This document shows, one piece after another, positions 13,801 through 28,800 of a stretch of 64,000 bases of DNA. Below the pieces are notes generated by a model that was given only the letters and a program-made list of their open reading frames with translations, was not told the DNA's origin and made no database searches. The stretch's first letter is position 1. Each line of letters starts with the position of its first letter. Position numbers and translations under genes: made by a program. The DNA is taken from the NCBI GenBank assembly GCA_035041965.1, contig JAPYMA010001618.1:22186-86185 (forward strand), in the 5' to 3' direction. This stretch comes from Anisakis pegreffii. Lineage: Eukaryota; Nematoda; Chromadorea; Rhabditida; Anisakidae.

Positions 13801-16800
13801 TTTCATTTGTGAATTCATTCATCCAATTCGATCAACATTTGGAAATTGTTTTATGATAACAGCGGAAGAACGATAATGAAATTTGCTGTTCACTATTACT
13901 GAAGGGAATTTTGTTTGTGAAGGCCTATTCTTCTTCTGAACGAAATTTCACATTTGCTTTTCTCTGTTATTCGAGGAAATTGCATTAGTCGTTTGTGACA
14001 CTGGCAAACTGAGGGAAGTTTCTGTGGAAAAACTACGGCACCTCAACGGAACAATCATTTGCAACTTTTGGATTATGTATCGATTAAGTAATGTGTACGC
14101 AAGAAGTTAGCATCATCGATATTTAATTCTGTTGATCTAGCCTTGATCATTTTATGAATTGTCGAACTCACTTCAGAGCATTCACTCGTAGTCAGTTAAT
14201 TTTCGAAACATGAAGTTTTCTCATGAAACTTACACAATTTGTTGTCGAATTCCGACGTCGCACATCAAAACCTCATGATGTGTGACTTCATGGTGTGCAA
14301 ACGTGCCGTGTTTAGTTTGTTTGCATAAATTTTTTGGAATGCAAACTGAGGGAAATTCAAAACTCAATTTATTATTTGCTCATACGCATCGCTGAGCAAA
14401 GTTTCATCTTCTTCGCTTACTGGCACATTCAAACTGAAACTAAAACCACAACAAACTCACTTCGATTTTTTTCGAACGAATTCGAATGAGATAGTCCCCC
14501 GAGTATTTGAAGTTTCTTCAAAATATCTGTTGATTACATCGAAACTGTTCCGATGGTGATTTCTCGAGATTATTACTTGTTCTGTGCTGACATTGATTTG
14601 CTATGATAGTAACATTTCATCAGCATTGACTTCTGATTAATATTTTGATTTGCTCCAACGGAAAGCATTGAATTACTTATGCATACGGAACAAACATCTG
14701 ATTTCAATGAATAGCACATAAATTTATTTCACTTCTTCAATTCATCATTTATCTTCTTTGAAACTTTTCTCAAATAATCGTCGGCATTCAGAAAAATAAA
14801 AATTCGCCGTCATAGCATAATCCTTAACGTAAGCTCACGGCAATATTCGTTATCATTTGCATCAACGATAAAGAGCGTAACATTCAATTGTGAAGAGTCA
14901 GTCAGTACTCTACAACAGTTCACTTCAAGATACTGTAACTGAGCTCATAAAACCTATCACTATGATCACATTGCAGATACCGAATCAGATGTTGATCTTT
15001 TGGTACCGATCAAAACTCTTCTCAGCGAACGAGCCGAAGTTTATAGGACGAAAGGCCTCGACGGTTTTCCCGCAGTAGGCATTAAGGTAAAACTTCAAAA
15101 AGTGTTGTATACTGACCATAAACCATAAAATGCTGTGCTTTTCATGTTCATCCACATCTTTACTCTTACATACTATCAGAACATGTGGAAGTGAAGGTGA
15201 CAGAAGTTGCAAGTATAAATTTGCCTTGAAATTGCTGCAGATTTCTTACTGTTTACGAAATCAGATCTGGTTTACGTTGTATCGGTTTATACTGCAACAC
15301 AAGTCAGATTGGTAAGAATTTGAAGCGTGTAGATTCGGGTTATGACTTTCGCAAGATGCAGTCAGTTTTCGAATGAGTAAGTATGAGACCTGGGAGTACG
15401 TGTGCTCGCCACTCGGCAGTTATAAGACTGCGAACAGAACTGGTTGTGATAGATCTAGCATAAATCAAATCCGAAGTGGAAGAGTTCTGTTGAACATTCA
15501 TCATGAGCTCATCCATCCATCGCCAAGCAAGTTCATAGATTAGTGTTTTCGCATTGGCTTGCGTTTATTTTTAGCAATATTAATGCACCGAAATAGCCAA
15601 ACAAATTCATCATCGTCCATTTTGTTGACTTCAAATTCCGCATTTGCCAATCGTATTCTGACTTGAACCGAAATACATCAATGACAGAAACGATTTTTTT
15701 TTTGTTGTGAGAAATCGGGACTCGATTCTCAATCAACACTTAGCTACGAAGCAACGAGGAATAGTGAATGGAAATGGATAGGAGTGCGACAAACGTGAGG
15801 AACATAGAATGATATTGTTGCGTAATGGAACATATTTTTCGTAAAATTCCCTCAGAATGTGAATTTCCATCTGAATATGGTTCTATATTGATGCAATTTT
15901 ACAGTTATATGTAATCTACAATGATCTCTTATCACAGATTGAGCAAATAATCGCCGCCTATTGGCTGGTGATTGTTGGATATTTTGCATTGGTAATAATT
16001 TTTTCGCAATGTTTCAGCGAGGCGTAGAAATAGTCGTTCCGTATCGACAATATCTTCCACGAAAATTCTTCCGCAATTTTGCGTTCACCGCAGTTGTACG
16101 ACCAACGGATCGAAAACGCAGTTATTTGTTTGCAGTGGTTAATCCGTTGGACACAATTGTTGATCTCGGTGTATCAATCGAATCCGCCGGTTTGTTTATC
16201 TCATCGCACTAAACTCCGAACACAAACACGGACAGCTTCAAGTCCAAACCTTTTTCTGCCACAAAAATTTGACAATTTCACAGCATTATCCAGCGTTTAG
16301 TTGATGCACTATCAACTGATCTAAACTTCTTGTAGCTGTGAGTGTGATTTAAAAGTGCTCGTTGCTGCTAAATCACTTATCTTAAGTTCAGTGTAAACAA
16401 ACAATTCAAACTAAATAATCGTATTAGTAGTGCTGCTGCTGAAAATCGCATGAATAACTCATGAATCAGATATTTTTGAGCCAGGACGTACCAATGGTGC
16501 ATGGCCATCAAAAGCAATTTCACACTGTCAAAGTATTGAATGTCAAAATCACGATCTGCTCCATCTTTCGAAAATCAGTTTCGGCATGCTCTACAGGCAA
16601 CAAACTTTCTCAGAAACAATTCTGAGAGCAAATATTTTACAGGCGGAAGTCAAACGAACATAACTTTGTTGTATACGGACTCGAACAAAGAGACAGAATC
16701 TCGAGCGCTCACGTCGTTCCTCGTACCGGATTTCACCGATCAGTGGACCAAATTTGCGTTGGAAGTTCACGACGACAACGTTGTGCTCTACTTTAGATGC

Positions 16801-19800
16801 ACACGATTCGCCACTCGACAGGTTCATCAAATGCTATTTTGTTTGTGCTACTGCTGGTTGGTCATCAATTAGCCGTAAAAGTCAATCATGGCTGCTGAAC
16901 CAGCTGCAAGTCGTTTGCTGAGACTCGCATGAATGGGATGTTTTTGGGCAAGGATATAGCAACTGGAGCGGTATTGTTGGTTCATGACGTCAAATTGTGC
17001 TCTTCAATAGTTGAATTCATTATTCATCGCGAGAGCGCTAGATCCGATATGGCTGTTAAGGAAATCCAACCGTACTGAATGCCAAAACCCAAAAATGCTA
17101 TACCGTACCATATAGTGCCGTTGATCAAATATATTCATGCAAAACTACCATTCAACATACGCGCATTCTAAAAATTATACAATATCGTAAGGTTGCTCAT
17201 CGAATCTGGGCATAACATACCAGCGCATATAAACACCTGTAATTCAGCACCGTTGCTTTACAATATGCTGTTGTAGCATGTAGTTTAAATTTGATTGTCA
17301 TTTGTTCAGGTGAAGCGGAAACCCTCGCAACTGATTATGGATGATGCTCATAAGTTGTATATCGCGAGCGCTGGACCGATACTGAAAGGAGAATTCGAGG
17401 TTAGTCATTCCATTGAACATCATTCCAAAATTTTTTTGCAATTCGAGATTTTGTTTCCCTCAACGTGCTACTCAACGGTGAAATGTTTGTTTGGTTGCTT
17501 CCTTCGTCAAGCAGTGCTCAACAAACCACACAAATTTTTGTCACATTTTCGAGCAGCTACAACAATCACTTGCATTACATCGGTGGATCATTGAAGCTAT
17601 AACAGAAAATGTTGGTCGCTGTTTAAAGCAACCATTTTGCTCGCCCTTATCGGACACAGCCAAGAATATCAAGCAGTAACTGTGAGCGATTGCCAGCCAA
17701 ACAAGCGAAGCAAGTTTGTGACCTTATGAGGAAGCATTTTGACATTCAAGCAGCAAGCGTGCTTCGGAATGTTTGAAATCCCTCAGGTTTTGCTGATGAA
17801 TAGATGGAAGGAAATGCATGTATGCATGCATACATGCTTCGACGAATGAGTAAATAATGGAAAATCTATAATCGTAGCAGCAGTTCGCTTGTTATGTCCA
17901 AGAAACAGTGAAAACCAAAAACGAGAAATAACCAATTCTCAGTGGACACGACAACATCACAATATCGCAAAGATGTCTGCAATTATTCAAGTGGAATGTT
18001 ACGACTTTTCAAAACATCAAAGGCCTTCATGGAATAATCGAACGAACGCAGTCGATATGAAACGAATGCAGAGTTTGATGGAATAAACATTTTGAACATA
18101 ATGATCAAACGAAACAGAAATGAGTTTGATTGATGCAGTTAAGTTGAGTGATGGATTTGTTAAAAGTTTGAGATATAACAAATTGCTTTTGCACTGAGCG
18201 AAAGATATCTCCGATGGCAAGATGCTGCTGCTTATCATCAATAATATGGATTCGAATTTGTTGATGTGATGACATCGAAACATAATATGCAGCTATTTGG
18301 ATAGAAGAGAAATAGCATTAACGATAAAGTGAGCAAATGAATACGGGAGAATATTCACTTCGATCTCATATTCGTCTCAACGATGCATCAGAATGGATCT
18401 AGCCAGCACCACTGAACGTAGATCGCTAAAAAAGGTGAATGCGGGTCATCGAAATGATGAATGCAGTATATTCCAAGAGATGTTACTGTACTAAAAATAA
18501 AATCCGAACGATAAGCGAACATAACAGTCTGTTGGGTCCTTATGATTAGTAGTGGTTGATCGAAACTTTTGATGGTGAACAAACGTGTTGAAAGTTGATA
18601 TCATTAATTTGGAAATAAAACATTTGAAAAACTGGCTCAACCAAGATCTAAATTGTTACTTTATTGATGGATTCACCATTCTAGAATTATAATTACAGCG
18701 AGCAGGTGGAGGTGAAGCTTTTTGGTTTTACATTCGACAAATTGCTCTATTTTTTCATTAATGATCCAAGTGTTTTTTATGGCTGTGGATTAACAAGATT
18801 TATGTGGAGGAATGCGCTAATTACGTCTGGTTCCTCAGTTAGCTAACACCTCACTTAGTCACTTAGCAATCAAACCAACTATACCAGTTCACTGGTTTCA
18901 GTTCGTATAATTCGGTTCAGTTTCGCTCTGCTATAGCTACTCTATAGATTTACTGACTTTATGCTTGCTTACAATGAGTATTTCGATTCAAATAACTTAG
19001 AAAATTGAACCGTTTCGAGAACTCAGTTCTAATGTAGCAACGTTCTGATGTTCTCATGATTTTGAGTCATTTCATTGAACGTTGTTCCCTCTGAAGCGTT
19101 TTTGACCAAAGCTGATATCGAAACGTTGTGAAGAATGCTTCAGATGGTAGGACAGAATTGACTGTCACAAGCTGTTCGATAGAAATTACGTTGATATGTG
19201 CATGACTATTAATTGAGGGTAGCAAATGGCAGATGGAACGGAATACTCAAACTGACCAATTCTCCTTTGCCATCATTGATAATAAAAAGATTATCAAAGC
19301 GCAATTATGTGCTTGATCTCTATGTTGTATGGCCTATTTGAGCTGTGTAGATTCATTGTTGCAGTAGCACAATTTAGCACGCTTAACGTTTTTTTTCACA
19401 TCATATAAGATTTTAAGTATCCTCCCGGTGATAATACTCTCACTTAATAATAACAGCTTCTTCACACAATGACACTTCAGTTCAATTACATAATACTTCG
19501 CAGATTTTTCTGCACACCACAACTTCATCGAACCAGTTATATTTGAAGTGGTTCTAATGGAAAAACTAATATAGGCCAAAACTAACTATAAACCTCCTGC
19601 TCATACTCAATAGATTGAGCAGAAATCTCTCTTAAGATGTTTCTGATTCAACTCCTCTCTTTCGAATAATCTGATAGTTTTATTGCATTATTTCTGGAAT
19701 TCACCATGGTCTTTCAGATTCCTTTGACCATTGCTTCTCACGTTCTCACCAGACAATTTAGCAGGTCATTTTTCTTACCGTTAACGTTTGTGGATGCTCA

Positions 19801-22800
19801 TGCAAAGAGTCTCAGTTCAAAGTATCGATAAACCAGTCTCACTGGCCATATCAAGCTTCAATGCTCTCGAACTTCTCACTGAGGAGTCTTCAACTGCTGA
19901 TTCACGTCAGAATTGCGATAGAACAATCAAATTCCTGGACAACGACATGTGTATATGCCGTGACAGCACTGATTATTCATTGGCGCTATCTCACAGCCAC
20001 TGTGTCACTGATTACACTCGTAGCTGCCCCGAAATTCTGATAAGAGTTCGCCTCAGTTGCTTGCCCACAATCTTCCTCTATTCAGTTTTCTTCTATTGAT
20101 TTCTCACTTAGTTAGATAAACTACTACTGTCAACTGATGATACTTTTTGTGTATGCTAAACAAAAAATTTTGGCATTATTCAGATCGAATATTCCCTCAA
20201 AATTTCCCTAAGTTCATTTCGATTTCGTTGCTATTCCAATTTCTCGCAGCATTTGCCTATGTCATCGCAACAACATCATTCAAATAAATTCACTCGTGCT
20301 TACATAAAATAGTTATTCGAAAAGATGACCTTCTGATCATCGGTTGCCTGCTTGATTACAAAAAAGTAGTAGTGCGCTGTTGATATTGTGATAAAGATTG
20401 ATTACGCTAGCAAGTTGCTCTAATCAATAGCTTGGATCGGTATTGTAAAACTGAGCTCTTGAACGGAGCATTTTTTAGGGACTCAATGAAACGGAAAATT
20501 TTTAGAAATCATTCTACCATTATCAACGCTTTCAATTACTCATAAAATATCAATGAAAACGAGTTGAACGTTACGTTATTTTTTTTAAGCAATTAACTAA
20601 AGCAAATTAACTCATTCATACTAATAATTTTATGACTTTCTGCACTTCTTTTTTCACTCGACAACAATCTAGAGATGAGTCTTTTTGCGTCCATATCACA
20701 AAATTTTCCAGCATCATCAGCTCGTTCATTCGCACATTTTCAAACGAAAATCCAAAACGTTTTTTTTTGTTTTTTCAATATTTCACATGTCATTGAAAGT
20801 TTATGTTGAAAATGTTACACATTGAGTACATCATTTCTCAGACGCAAATTTTATGCTCGAAACAATTGCTAAACTCTACATTTGCTGATGGTTTCATGAA
20901 CGATGAATGCGTTTTGCAAAATTGACAATCTCATGATGCTTATGAATGTTTCAAAATGACGTTCAAAATTATTCTAGTGCAAAACAAACTCACAATTTAA
21001 ACCTTCCTTATCAATGCTTCATTTCCTAGGGCGGCTGATTTGAGTTGCTCTATCCGACCGATGGCTTTCTGAAACTCTTCCCCAGTCCTGCCACTCTTCC
21101 AGCTGCTCCACGGAGCGCTCGATAAGAGTTGAATTTCAACTCCCTTGCTGATCACTCTGAAAATCCAGAGAAGATGGCCTGTTATTCGAAGGAATCGCTT
21201 GCACTAAGCAAAATAATTGCGCGTAACTTTATAAGAATTGAGTCGACGAATTAACTTTTAGTTTGCTCCATTGAAGGAACAAGTCAGTCACTAGAAGTGG
21301 TTTGCATCATCACGCATTAAGCACTTACTAACAAGTCGTTATTATTTCTAAACAATTTTTTCGAAAGTTATTCATCGGTTTGCAGAGTGAAATAAACAAA
21401 TCGCATACTTTTCAGCCATTTGTTTATCGTTTCTCGCTTTTCTTCTCGCAAGTGTAACACGTTCAAGTCTGTCTTCATCATCATTCTCGTTTTTCAACTC
21501 CAAGCTATCATCCACTTTTTTTTGCCCGATCATCTATGAAGTAGTTTGCTAAAAATTCATCATTCAAAAAATTATGCCTATCGATTTTCGTCGAATCAGT
21601 GCAGTTTCGTGTTCTCATTAACAATCAAGTATGAATGAGTTCTCGTCAAATTCATTTCCACATTTATTTCCACATCCTCTGAATCCATTAACATTAGGCA
21701 TACCAATCGAAAACGTTTGAGCATTCACTTCACATGAACAGTGTGTAAGACAAAAAATTTCTTCATTATTATTCGATCTGTTTTTGTAGAGCTGGATATT
21801 CATTTTAAGTCACGATATTAATTTTTTTTCCAACATCCGCATTCCTTCTCATAGTTTAGGCGCATTCTTTTGGATATGCTTACATACACATTTCTTCAAT
21901 AAATCATTTGAGATTTTAGGAAAGTATGCGCATACTCAAATGAGTTTTTCAAAATATCTACCATACGATGAAGCACAATGAATGATCTTCTGCATGTCAA
22001 TGATGTGGTAGTTAGTGTTTTGCAGTCAATGAATTGATATGAGTGAGTGAGTCATTATTTACATCGATCGTATCATCGCAAAAGTTTCTTTAAAAAAACA
22101 TTTTCTTATTCTTCTAGTACGGGGATGTAAGTGACGATCAAATTGTCCACTGTAATAATTAGCTAGCAAATGAGAGATGCACAAGCTGTGTGAAGCTTTT
22201 TAAAACCGATCAATTTTTCTGCACACGACATCGTTACTGTCATTGGGAGAGTCACACTAGCATAAATAAATCTTCGACAATCCCAATAGCTGCAGCACGC
22301 ATATAATCTCATAATATCTTTGCTGATGTTCTAGAAGATATTTTTCAATTGCAAGAGTTTTTAGACTGCTTATCGTGATCTGTAGAGGCTTTTTTTGCTG
22401 CTAGTTCCAGAGTATGCGACCATATTGTCGTTGTCGTGCAATAGGAACTCTTCAAACACGATTCCGTAACGCTTCTTTTGATCAAAAACCCTAAGTACTT
22501 CAGTGGTGTCTTTGAAGTGACTGCAAAAAACACTTTGCGGCTACCTTATGGCTTTTTTTTTTAAATGAACATTTTCACTTTTTTCCCATTGTTTATGAAT
22601 TTTTGGTTGTTTGTGTTCTGTTAAATGTTTACCAAACTTCGTCGAAATTTATGAACAGATTAGCGCAATCTGCTGACTGGTAGTTAGTCATAGACCGTAG
22701 TTTTTAAGGCAACAGATGATTTCAAGTATAAAAAAAAGAAAACAAAAAATTCGATAAAGCCGCCCGCAATTTTAAGGCGATTAGCACGGTAGGCAACATT

Positions 22801-25800
22801 TCGCACGAGAATTATCACATCAAGTTTTTCTTAAATTCATTCACATTCATTTCGTTTATTTTCGACGAGCAATTCAAGTGTTTATAATTTAAGCAAAATA
22901 GTCGAATTCATTCACATAGCTGCCGTAAAAACAAACTTCTCTGCGCTCGTCTCTGGGAAATTGAATGAAAATGATCACGCATACCCAACTAGAACATCGA
23001 TGAATTTGAGTAGAGGTTAACGATTTACGCTGTTATAACATCGAAATCTTCGTCAATGGGCGATCACTTTTTTCGGACTCCATGAAGCTATACAGTGAGC
23101 GGCATACACCGAATATAGTCATGAAATAACTGAAAAAACTGAATTGCATTTGCTAGCTGTACGGAAATATTTCAAGTATCTTAAGAATACTGATGAAATC
23201 ACAGCTTTCAGTTTGGATATTCTCATTTCCAGCGGTGACACGCAACCACCAAAAAGTTCACAAAACGAACTCAACACGTCGATATAATCATCGTATTCAT
23301 TCACACTTCTACGATATCACAGTGAATTTTTCGCTACAAACATTGCAAATCTTGCGATTTTCTGAGCATCTGAAAAAAAATACATTTCAAATTAACTGAA
23401 AATTTGCAATGATTTGTTGCGTTTCGTAAAGACGGCCAAAAAAATCGAATCAGTTCGTATGAAAATCTCGTAAGAAGTGATTTATGTTTTCGTTGATAAT
23501 GTAGTTGATATTATTAATCAGTCGAATTAAGTGCATATAAATGAAGCTTGTTAGAAATCGTTTTCAAATCTTTGATTTTCTGATGATTTATGAACAGCGA
23601 ATCAAAAAGCAAATCATCAGAATAACAGAACAACTTTGACTGAGTTGAATCAAGCAGACAGCAATGATAAGAGTGAATCTATTGGAATCATTAGAAATTT
23701 TGCGATTGACTCGAGTCATTTGGATCGAAAAGTTCTCTGAGAAATTGAACCTCATTATACGAAGATATGACTCATTTGAGGATTTTGATGAATAGTTGGG
23801 CCACATTCTTGTTGTGTCACGATCAGCGATTAGGATCGTTTGTTGTATCACTGTATCGATCACTTAAGATATGACTGAATGGCTGAATTAGTAGATAGTG
23901 AAGTTTTAGAAGTAAAAAATCACCAACACAGTTACCTACGTTGGTGGTCATTTTTTTGGTATTATCCTGAAATTGTGAGTGAATTTCGCACCGGTGTACA
24001 CGAAAAACAGCAAGCAGTAAATTTGTGTTATTGCAGCTGTTCTTTGAATTAGTCATAAATATCAGTGCACTAATACCATTACAGCTGTGCGGTGTGCTCT
24101 AGTTGAGTAAACCAAATACCGTGTGCTCATTAATATTGAGCACTTTTATGGTCATTTCAACATTAGGTGCTTAAAATAACAGAGTTAGTTCATTTCAAAA
24201 TATTTAAACTACAAGTTAGCTATGCTTGTGCGGACAAATCTCTCTGTGTGTGTGCAAAACAGCTGCACTCAATGATGGCACATTTGTTGTATAATGATAC
24301 TGAACCGAATCAGTAGTCACTACCTAAACTGCAAAATTGTTCGTGAAAAAAGTGTCGTTTTGTATTTTTCCGGCTCAAAATTTTGATAGACCCTCGCATG
24401 TTTCTGCAATTAACTCAATTTTACAATTGAAATGAAATGAGCACATTACTGAATGCTTTCTAAAAACAGGAACATCCAATAGACACTCATTCGATTGCAT
24501 GATCGCATGCATCATAAAATTTCATCAATACCATTCATTCACAACAATAAATCCAATAAATTCGGATCAATTCTCAAATTCGAGCATCCAGAAGCAGAAA
24601 AAAAATATATCTCTGACGTGCTGTTGCAAATTCTGCGCTCGAATTGTTCCAATAGATTTTTGCAAATAACTCACTTACCTTCAGAGATAGATGGTCGGTC
24701 CTTTCTTGTTGTTTCTGTTTCATCATGAGACAACAAAATGCTGGCTTCTCTTTGATCTATGTTGCGAGCAATTCTTTGATTATGCAGCTAAAACAAAGCG
24801 TTCATGCGATCAGTCAGCATCGATGAAACGTTCCCATCGCTGCACATCGGCAAATCTGAATATTCATCAAGTCGGTATTCACTGATCAAACTAGTACAAT
24901 ACAACGGCCTAATATTCAAACAACTGTTCAAATTACAAACGCATCAAAATAGTTTTCTCATAGAACGAGCCACCAGCGGCCGTTGATGTTTTTTCGCTCA
25001 TATGAACGCATTTTTTGGACATTCATTGAAAGGAAGTCTCTAAAATGAATTGTATACATTATTTATGTCGGATTTTTTTTGTTGCAAAGATGCTGATGAG
25101 AATATACAAATGGTTTATAATCGTTTCCTGAAAGAAATAATGATTCTATGCATAGACTATAATATGTCTACAGAGCATCAGATTTGTGTGATGTGTATAT
25201 CATTTTTCTTCGTTTCTTAAGTCAAAAGCCAAATGAATGAACAAAACGGCTGTTCTCTAATACCACTTTACTTTTTATTGGATCACTGAAGGCGTGGTTA
25301 TTTGCCGCCTTCAAATGTAATCGGTTATCGATGCTCGAGGAATCTATTAAAGGGTCGTTCGAAATGACTTGTCGTTCACTAACTGATTGGATATTTGATC
25401 AGCCATCATCATGATCTCAAGTCTCCGTCAAAAGTGGCAATAATTGTGGCCAGATATCATGGTACACTACATTGGCGCTTAGGCTTAGACTTAGGCTCAT
25501 TTCAGGACACCATCTATTGGTTGTTGAACGGAAAACTCACCCTAGTATATGCCTCAGCCTAAGCCTAAGCCCAGATGTAATAGATCGCGATATCCCGCTC
25601 TGTTTATCGCCCTTCTTGGACATCTTCGGTAATGCTGATCGACTTTTGAGATCAGTTGACTTACCTCCAAATTCATCCAGATTTCGGATTCTTTTCTCCA
25701 GCTCCAGATCATTCCAGATTGGATTTTGTTTAATTGACCGTTCAGTCTTTGGCTTAACTCATCCTCATGATTCCTTATAAAAATTTATCGATAACCGCAC

Positions 25801-28800
25801 TTGCAATGTATTGTATAAAATTATTCAAGTGGACTTACACTGTTTTTCGTCTTTCAGTCGTAATGGATGTTTCAGTTAGGCCTATAAGATTAATCTCACC
25901 GTTGGTATCCCAATAATTTCTATCCATAAATAATCTCTCGTTCACTATGTTAACTACGAATAGGCAACTTAGACATCGTACTCTTCAATCATTTATTCGG
26001 TCTATCTGGAGCATCTTGCATGCTTACGCTTCTTAATCTATGCATTTCACTTCTATTCATATGATCCTGTTGCCGTCTCAAATTTATCTATGTGTTCGTT
26101 TGTTATGTTGCCCGATTGCAGAGCTTTCTTGTAGCTGCACGTTTTTTATCCGTATTAGCGCAACTGATGGCACCAAATCATGTATTCTTCGTTCGTTCAC
26201 TTATGACAACTGTTTCGTCGACAGCGTCGAAAAAAATAAGCTTTTTTCAAATGGGATCCATTCGAGAATTCAATTTCAAAACACGAATGATCGAGTGGGA
26301 TGTAGAGTGTGGATGATTTAAGCACTAACTAGGCACTTATTGATTTGATGAAATATTTATAGCTAAGCTCAAAACAATCAGAAAATAAAAAAAACAAAAT
26401 ATTTTCTGCTTTCAATAAATTTCATTTCATTAGCTCATCAACGTGCATTTTTCTCATGACGAAAGAAATTTTTTGCTTATGCTCGTCAATTCGACCGGAA
26501 CTTTCGATGTTTCGGTGTGTTTTCAAAGAATCATCATCCAGTCCGAGTGAATCGCTCTGCACAATCGCTTTGTTTATCTCAGACGAGCAAACCATACTGC
26601 ATTGGTTCAAATGCGTTCTAGGATAATCTAGAACGTAACGTTTTCACCTCAAACTTTTCATCCCTGTTATATTATAGTTTTTTCTAGTGGATTAGTTTTT
26701 TTAAATATCAAATGACTGATGACAATTACGAATTTCTATTGTTTCACATAGCCACATTCCAGTGAAACTCACAGTTTTGTACGCCTGCATCTAATCGTCA
26801 GCGTTAAACTGTTTGTATAGTGGGGCATTGTGAATAATTACTTCCAAACATTATCTGCTTCGAACAATGAACCAAAGCCATTAACTAATGAATGGATTTG
26901 ATCATTTGAATATAATTCGTTTACAAATGTTTATTTGCGTTCTGTCTGACAACCTCTTGAGCTGTACTGATTTATGCAATCAATTAAGCAAAAGATCGCT
27001 TTGAGTTTTTGAGTTTTAAACGGACCAAATCATCAGCTTAGACAAACAGAACACCTCGTCGTGCTCAATCATTCATGATTAGCAGTGATAATGGCTAAGT
27101 ATTCACCAAAATGCGTCTTTAATTCACTTATCCTCCAAAAAACAATCCGCTTTTACGATAGCCACTTCATAATTGATTGTTAAATAGCGAACACACCACA
27201 AAAAACAATCCATCTTCCAAATTTTCTTTGTTCTCCGCAAAAATTTTCGTGAAGTTAGCAACAAAACGAAGACCCCGACGTTTCTAGCAAAAATATCAAA
27301 ACACTCGAAAAACAAACATTAAACTTTCAAATAAACTTTTGCTGATTGTGAGCAAAAAGAGCGCAGATAGGTCAGTACCTGGATGTTTTTTGCTGCATTT
27401 TTTGTCGTTGGATCGAGTCGTTTCTTGATTTTCAGCTTTCACAACGTTTCACAACAATCTAATTGATTGAACTCGAGAGTCAACCAGCTTAATCATGGGC
27501 AATTTGTAGTCGTGTTCGTTCGTGATCTGGTGCCGATCGCGTTCATTCATTTCAATTCTCATTTCTCATTTTTTTAATCGTTTCACCTTAACAAATTGAT
27601 CAGCTAATTGTAAGCAGTTTGTACCTGGGACCTGGAGCCGAAAGTTTATCCGTTAAAAAAAACGCTACAAATGATATGTTAGCATCATAAATCTTATAGC
27701 CGATCAATTCGTATTGAAGTAAGTTTTAAGTGCGTTCCATCATTCTCATTAACATCGATTTTCATTAACAGTTGTGCAATTAATTCAAGCCTATCTTCAC
27801 CACCACTCTAGAGTTCAGCCCAGCAGTCTGACTGCGTTCTCTTTTTCACTTGTATGAAGTGTGTCTTCGATTATTTCTACTATATGATTCAGCTAGTTCG
27901 TGCTACTCGAATCCGATGACATACCCGATTTTGAGAGTACACTCACCAATGGCTAGTCACGTACGTTCCGGGCAAAATACTCTCTTCAGGTATTTCTTGA
28001 ACTCTAACGGCACAACAATGAGTCCATAATCAATCTAATTTTTGGTCAGTGTGTTTGTTCTGTTTTCGTTGCTGTTGTGTTGTTCGCCGCTTTTTGTTGT
28101 TTGATGATAAGATGCGTGTCGTGTCGATAGCATCAATAGTTCAACGACTTTGGTTGTCGACGATAAATTTTGTCACCTGAATAGTGATGATAAGCTAAAA
28201 TTTAAACACTCTTTGACATCTTTCCGCATGCGAAGAACTAAACGAATAAGTAATTTCTTCTGCAAACACTACAAATGAATATATGAGACGAAATATATGA
28301 GCGCTCTGTGTTTCGACAAAAGCGGCGGAAATCGGATGAACCAAAAATAAACAATGGGTGGAATTTATAATTTGTAAGAGCAGTGAGTGAGCGTGATTCA
28401 CATCCACTGGTATGTGTTCGTTCCATATGGTCCTTTCCACCTGCTTAAGTGATCCACTTGCATAATCATTTCATACATACATTCTCTTCATATTCTTATT
28501 CAATATCATAAGCGAATTGTCAGTATTTCAATTAACTCATACAATAGGTTTTTTCGAATTCCTCAAAACATGAAGGTTTGAAATTTCTTTGATAACAGAA
28601 TAGAGAACACAGATGAGCTTTCCATTTCATCGTGTTCTCAATTTCGACCGTTCTCCAGTTTGGATTTTAGTGAATCTATAGATTTAATAGCACATGAGTT
28701 GAGCTTCCGCACTTATTCGAATATGCCGATTTGATCAACATCAAGCGATCGTTCGCACGATAAAATTGGCATTTACTCATTCATATTTGACAAGACGGTG

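Noticed and set aside
25859..25905. Possible TSPN-like exon ([11 protein letters not shown]) in intron 5
   Set aside because: It requires phase 1 entry, whereas exon 5 ends in phase 0, and exon 6 already supplies the expected end of the domain with its cysteine.
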